DNA of 10,462 nt, from the NCBI GenBank assembly GCA_902796215.1, contig CADBNY010000009.1:1-10462 (forward strand). Direction: 5' to 3'. The position numbers were made by a program, and so were the translations under genes. The stretch comes from an uncultured Erysipelotrichaceae bacterium. GTDB taxonomy: Bacteria; Bacillota_I; Bacilli_A; RF39; UBA660. Shown in pieces: positions 7,480 to 10,462 of the stretch (position 1 is its first letter; each line of letters opens with the position of its first letter). Under the pieces are notes generated by a model. The model saw nothing but the letters and a program-made list of their open reading frames with translations, had not been told where the DNA came from and did no database searches.

Positions 7480-8439
7480 ATGATAGAAAAGAAATTTAAA
7501 AATTTGGATGAACAAATAGAGATTCTAAAATATAAAGGTATGAAAATACATGATGAAAATTATGTTAAAGAAGTACTATTACGAGAAAACTATTTCTTTT
7601 TAAATGGATATAGACACCTATTTCTAATTTCAAATGAAAACAGACATTTTAAAGAAGGAACAACTTTTGAAGAAATGTATAGCTTATTTTTATTTGATAG
7701 ATCATTTAGAAATATACTATTCAAGTATTTACTAGTAATAGAAAACAATTTAAAATCAATCATTTCGTATCAATTATCAAAAAAATATGGATATAAAGAA
7801 AAAGATTATTTGAAAGAGAAAAACTTTAATTCTTCTCCAGAAAAAAGAGCACAAATAAATGACTTATTAAAAAAAATGAAAAGACAAATTCGTGTAAATG
7901 GTTCTCAACATAGTGCAACCCAACATTATGTGTCAAATTATGGATATATTCCTTTATGGATACTGGTAAAAGTATTATCCTTTGGTATTGTTAGTGAACT
8001 ATATCAAATACTAAAAGTAGAAGATCAAAAAGATATTGCTGCTGTATACAATATTGATAAAGAAGAGTTCAGTATATATTTGCCTATTCTAGCAAATTAT
8101 CGAAATTTATGTGCACATGAAGACATTTTATATGAAAATAAAACTCAAAAAGCAATTAATGACACAATATATCATAAACTATTAAAAATACCAAAAAAAG
8201 ATGATGAATATATTCAAGGCAAATATGACTTATTCGCTATTATAATTATCATGAAACAGCTTCTAAAATATGAAGAATTTAAGAATATGACACTAGAGCT
8301 AGAAAATGTAATTGAAACACTAAATTATAATTTGCACACAATTAAAATAGATGCTGTTTTAAAGAGAATGGGTTTTCCTTTAAACTGGAAGAATATAGCA
8401 AATATGGAAAGAGACAGTGAAAAATATGCAGAAGAATAA
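7480..8439 (+). CDS. Abi family (AbiD/AbiF, Abi_2) HEPN abortive-infection protein
   Basis: This is an Abi_2-family protein, a group that blocks phage growth and carries a HEPN RNase domain. The 319-residue sequence has the family's landmarks in order: YFFLNGYRHLF (38-48), FKEGTTFEEMYSLFLFDRSFRN (57-78), a YLLVIENNLKS helix (83-93), the central HYVSNYGYIPLWILVKVLSFG (149-169), and YRNLCAH (207-213). In the last, R208-x4-H213 is the HEPN RNA-cleaving motif. All expected motifs are intact, so it is probably active. A C-terminal helical region (240-319) follows. ATG7480 is set by AGGTGATA. The gene has its own promoter and overlaps htrA by 23 bases, so the two are coupled. Some AbiF genes travel with a structured RNA; I see none in the 118-base upstream gap. 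AbiD and AbiF cannot be told apart here. Confidence 0.88.
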   Translation: MIEKKFKNLDEQIEILKYKGMKIHDENYVKEVLLRENYFFLNGYRHLFLISNENRHFKEGTTFEEMYSLFLFDRSFRNILFKYLLVIENNLKSIISYQLSKKYGYKEKDYLKEKNFNSSPEKRAQINDLLKKMKRQIRVNGSQHSATQHYVSNYGYIPLWILVKVLSFGIVSELYQILKVEDQKDIAAVYNIDKEEFSIYLPILANYRNLCAHEDILYENKTQKAINDTIYHKLLKIPKKDDEYIQGKYDLFAIIIIMKQLLKYEEFKNMTLELENVIETLNYNLHTIKIDAVLKRMGFPLNWKNIANMERDSEKYAEE

Positions 8440-9529
8440 TTATAAAGATATCTTCTTAATTGTTTCATCGTTTTTAATTGGTGGAATTGTAATGTTAGCT
8501 CTCATCATTTTTACACCTCTCGTAAGAGAAATAATGAAAACAAATAGTGATGTTGTTATTACAAAAGGTGGAACAAAAGTATTTGAAAAGACATCCCTAG
8601 CTACCTCAGTTAATAAAGCATATGATGCTGTTGTAGTAATTCAAGGATATATGAACGAGACCCAAGATACAACAGGGACTGGATTTGTTTACAAAGTTGA
8701 TAATAACTATGGATATATATTAACAAATGAACATGTTATTTCAGGAAGTAATAAGATAAAAGTAATTATGACAACGGATGAAGAAGCAGATGCTGAAGTC
8801 CTAGGAAAAGATGAATACTTAGATTTATCTATTTTAAGAATTGATAGAAGTTTTGTAAAACAAATTGTTGAGATAGGAAAAAGTGAAGAAATGAATTTAG
8901 GAGATGTAATATTTACAATAGGATCTCCCCTAGGGTATGACTACCGAGGAAGCGTTACATCAGGTGTTTTATCAGGAAAAGATAGATTAGTATCAATCTC
9001 TGTTAACAATTCTAACAGAAACGATTGGGTAATGAGAGTATTACAAATAGATGCATCAATCAATCCAGGAAATAGTGGAGGACCACTATTAAATGTAAAT
9101 GGAGAAGTAATCGGAATTTGCTCTATGAAACTAGTAGATGATGATATTGAAGGGATGGGGTTTGCTATTCCAATTGAATACGCAATGAGTCATGTAAAAT
9201 CACTAGAAAATGGTGAAAAAATAAAATGGCCGGTTTTAGGAATTGAAATGACAAATTTGACAGATTCCAGAAATTTAGAAAAAAATGATATTAAAATTCC
9301 AAGCAATATAAAAGAAGGAGTAGTAGTAATCAACATAAAAGAAGGAACAGCAGCTGCCAAATCAGAATTAAAAAAAGGAGATATCATAACAAAAATAAAT
9401 GGACATAAAGTAAAAGACAGTGCCTATTTAAGATATGAATTATATCAACATCAATCAGGAGATACAATTGAATTAACGTATTTACGAGGAGAAAAAGAAA
9501 AGGTAACAAAAGTAGTATTAAGTGGCTAA
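8417..9529 (+). CDS. htrA: HtrA/DegP-like membrane-anchored serine protease with PDZ domain
   Basis: This is a trypsin-fold quality-control protease of the HtrA family, acting outside the membrane on misfolded or processed surface proteins. The 370-residue product has a short cytoplasmic N-terminus, one membrane segment (about 12-34), and a linker. The protease domain (about 62-262) carries His106 (TNEHVI), Asp136 (YLDLSILRID) and Ser220 (NPGNSGGPL), the full triad in family context. One PDZ domain follows (about 271-368), with GVVVINIKEGTAA and GDIITKINGHKV. Size and layout match Gram-positive HtrA proteins. GTG8417 is taken as the start, with GAAAGAG upstream; ATG8426 is a possible alternative three codons later. 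It begins inside the end of the abi gene, so it has no promoter of its own visible and is probably made from the abi transcript. The terminator overlaps its stop. Confidence 0.95.
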   Translation: MKNMQKNNYKDIFLIVSSFLIGGIVMLALIIFTPLVREIMKTNSDVVITKGGTKVFEKTSLATSVNKAYDAVVVIQGYMNETQDTTGTGFVYKVDNNYGYILTNEHVISGSNKIKVIMTTDEEADAEVLGKDEYLDLSILRIDRSFVKQIVEIGKSEEMNLGDVIFTIGSPLGYDYRGSVTSGVLSGKDRLVSISVNNSNRNDWVMRVLQIDASINPGNSGGPLLNVNGEVIGICSMKLVDDDIEGMGFAIPIEYAMSHVKSLENGEKIKWPVLGIEMTNLTDSRNLEKNDIKIPSNIKEGVVVINIKEGTAAAKSELKKGDIITKINGHKVKDSAYLRYELYQHQSGDTIELTYLRGEKEKVTKVVLSG

Positions 9530-9546
9530 AAAAAAGTCACTTTTTT
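9520..9546 (+). terminator. Intrinsic terminator overlapping the htrA stop
   Basis: AAGTGGCT (9520-9527) pairs with AGTCACTT (9535-9542) in an 8-bp stem with one G-U pair and an all-A 7-base loop, followed by four more T. The htrA stop codon (9527-9529) lies at the stem-loop junction, so the hairpin is compressed against the coding end. Confidence 0.75.
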
Positions 9547-9571
9547 GCATGTGAAAAAGTAAACAGAAAGT

Positions 9572-9610
9572 TTGACAAATATTGACTTTTACTATTTTTT
9601 ACGTTAAACT
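9572..9610 (+). promoter_or_regulatory. Candidate promoter region for the TasA-like gene, with repeated TTGAC
   Basis: A consensus TTGACA (9572-9577) and a second TTGACT (9582-9587) lie ten bases apart. The second is 17 bases from TAAACT (9605-9610), a four-of-six match to a -10; the first has no good -10 at 16-18 bases. The leader would be about 60 bases. The repeated TTGAC could also be a regulator site. The exact start is not settled by the sequence. Confidence 0.4.
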
Positions 9611-9677
9611 TAAAAGGTAAAGTAGTAGAATATGACACATCTTTACAAATATAGAATAAAAAAAAGGAGGTGTACTA

Positions 9678-10220
9678 ATGAAAGGAAATAAAAAAGTTTT
9701 AGCATTATCAATTTTAGTTTTATTATTAGCAGTTACTTTTGGAACGTATGCAATTTATAGATCTAGCGCTGAAGGAGAAGGGACTGTTAATGCAGCAAAC
9801 TGGTCAGTTCAAATCGCTGGTTCTGATATTGATTCAGCAGATTTTGATTTTAATGCAACAGACGTTACTTGGACAACTTTAACTGGATATAATGATACAA
9901 TTGCTCCAGGATCAGAAGGATACATTGATATTGCTGTTGATGCTGATGGATCAGAAGTTGATGTAATTCTTGCTGCAACACTAGATACAACCAATTTACC
10001 TACTGGTATGACTGCTTCAGTTCAAGGTGGTAACTCACAAACAATCAACTATTCAGCTACAGAAGGAGCAATGGAAACTACAGTTAGAATTAACATTGCT
10101 TGGGCTGGTGCTGAATCTGATAATGAAATAAAAGACGGTACTGACTTAGCTGTAAAAGGAACTAGTCTTTCACTACCAGTAACATTAACTGCTAAACAAT
10201 CATTAGAAGACCACTCATAA
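9678..10220 (+). CDS. Secreted TasA/camelysin-like acidic protein with SipW-type signal peptide
   Basis: This is a probable exported structural surface protein. Basic MKGNKK, a hydrophobic core (7-20) and FGTYAIYRSS (21-30) form a signal peptide of the kind seen on TasA/CalY proteins cut by SipW-type peptidases, with likely cleavage after Ala25. The rest (180 residues in all) is rich in Thr, Ser, Asp and Gly, alternates in beta-strand fashion, and has no Cys. After residue 30 I count about 24 acidic and 4 basic residues. TIAPGSEGYIDIAVDADGSEVDV (74-96) reads as a beta-sandwich strand-turn-strand. GGAGG (9666-9670) in an A-rich context precedes ATG9678, a strong ribosome site. Codon use favours GTT (10 against 3 GTA) and has one ATA among 12 Ile, unlike its neighbours, suggesting high expression. 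No SipW gene is in view. A biofilm-fibre role is inferred. Confidence 0.7.
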   Translation: MKGNKKVLALSILVLLLAVTFGTYAIYRSSAEGEGTVNAANWSVQIAGSDIDSADFDFNATDVTWTTLTGYNDTIAPGSEGYIDIAVDADGSEVDVILAATLDTTNLPTGMTASVQGGNSQTINYSATEGAMETTVRINIAWAGAESDNEIKDGTDLAVKGTSLSLPVTLTAKQSLEDHS

Positions 10221-10245
10221 TATGCATAAGCAGAGAATATAAACA

Positions 10246-10269
10246 AAAGAATAATAATAATTATTCTTT
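10246..10269 (+). terminator. A/T-rich hairpin after the TasA-like gene, possible partial terminator
   Basis: AAAGAATAAT (10246-10255) and ATTATTCTTT (10260-10269) form a perfect 10-bp stem with a 4-base loop, 25 bases after the stop. Only one G-C pair is present and no proper T-run follows (CGTTTAAA), so termination would be weak at best. Its last four bases also belong to the next inverted repeat. Confidence 0.4.
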
Positions 10270-10309
10270 CGTTTAAAGTCTATAAGTGATTGTAGGTTTT
10301 AAACGGAAG
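10266..10309 (+). repeat. 12-bp inverted repeat with 20-base loop, upstream of the last gene
   Basis: CTTTCGTTTAAA (10266-10277) pairs with TTTAAACGGAAG (10298-10309) over 12 bp with one U-G pair. It is not followed by a T-run, so it is not a terminator. It lies 24 bases before ATG10334 and may be an RNA leader structure or, through its two copies of a GTTTAAA-type core, a protein-binding site. Confidence 0.45.
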
Positions 10310-10333
10310 AGTAGTTTATAAGGAAGTGAAAAA

Positions 10334-10462
10334 ATGCCGAAACAAAAAGGAAACAATAAAAAAGAAGATGATAATAAAAAAGATTTAGTAATTAAAATAA
10401 TACTAATAATTATAATTATTCTTTTATTATTACATAATTGCTCATTAATAAAGAAAACAGGC
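10334..10462 (+). CDS. Membrane-anchored hypothetical protein, 3' partial
   Basis: Only the first 43 codons are in the window and the frame is open at the end. The start is ATG10334, with AAGGAAGTG (10319-10327) as ribosome site. The visible part has a Lys-rich head (1-17, many Lys and Asn), a pure aliphatic membrane segment (about 19-34, mostly Ile and Leu) and then HNCSLIKK. The charge pattern suggests a single N-terminal anchor with the rest outside. LHNC does not fit a lipobox (no small residue before Cys), so a lipoprotein is unlikely. I do not recognise the family. It follows the TasA-like gene on the same strand and could be expressed with it by read-through. Confidence 0.7.
   Translation, partial: MPKQKGNNKKEDDNKKDLVIKIILIIIIILLLLHNCSLIKKTG

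Noticed and set aside
10223..10243. A six-codon ATG frame after the TasA-like gene
   Set aside because: It has no ribosome site and is too short to support.
10430..10445. Possible lipoprotein signal in the last gene (LLLHNC)
   Set aside because: The residues before Cys (His, Asn) do not fit a lipobox, which needs a small residue before the Cys.

Overview
This window comes from a low-GC, Gram-positive-type bacterium. Coding and non-coding DNA are both strongly A+T-rich, ribosome sites are of the AGGAGG/AGGTGAT type, and the genes recognised are Firmicute families: type VIIb secretion, SpoIID fold, HtrA, and a TasA/camelysin-like secreted protein. Trp is TGG and TGA works as a stop, so this is not a Mycoplasma-type code. 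An uncultured gut Bacilli/RF39-like lineage would fit, but that is an inference from style, not from a marker gene. There is no tRNA, rRNA, CRISPR array, integrase or insertion sequence.

Region 1 (1-5312, + strand) is the tail of a type VIIb secretion (T7SSb) operon. It holds essC, the motor ATPase, which is cut at its 5' end by the window edge. A YukD/EsaB ubiquitin-like protein follows, then two tightly packed small helical proteins that look like WXG100-type partners but lack the canonical W-x-G and YxxxD/E motifs. A strong bidirectional hairpin terminator closes the operon. EssC has one intact P-loop ATPase domain and two degenerate ones.

Region 2 (5293-7361, - strand) holds a zinc-dependent phospholipase C-like protein with its metal-ligand pattern preserved. 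Downstream of it lies a degenerate SpoIID/LytB-fold protein that has lost the catalytic Glu and the GHG histidine. An A/T-only hairpin and a possible second promoter lie between the two.

Region 3 (7362-9546, + strand) starts with a divergent promoter region carrying two extended -10 elements. It encodes an Abi_2 (AbiD/AbiF) HEPN RNase-like anti-phage protein. Its gene overlaps by 23 bases the start of a membrane-anchored HtrA serine protease with a PDZ domain. A hairpin overlapping the htrA stop codon ends the unit.

Region 4 (9547-10462, + strand) has a strong Shine-Dalgarno site and encodes a very acidic secreted protein with a TasA/SipW-type signal peptide and codon use suggesting high expression. 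Two overlapping inverted repeats follow. Last comes the start of a membrane-anchored protein cut off by the window end.

The points most worth a second look are the two unusual small proteins beside essC, the SpoIID pseudoenzyme, the abi-htrA overlap without an abiF-type RNA, and the overlapping hairpins after the TasA-like gene.
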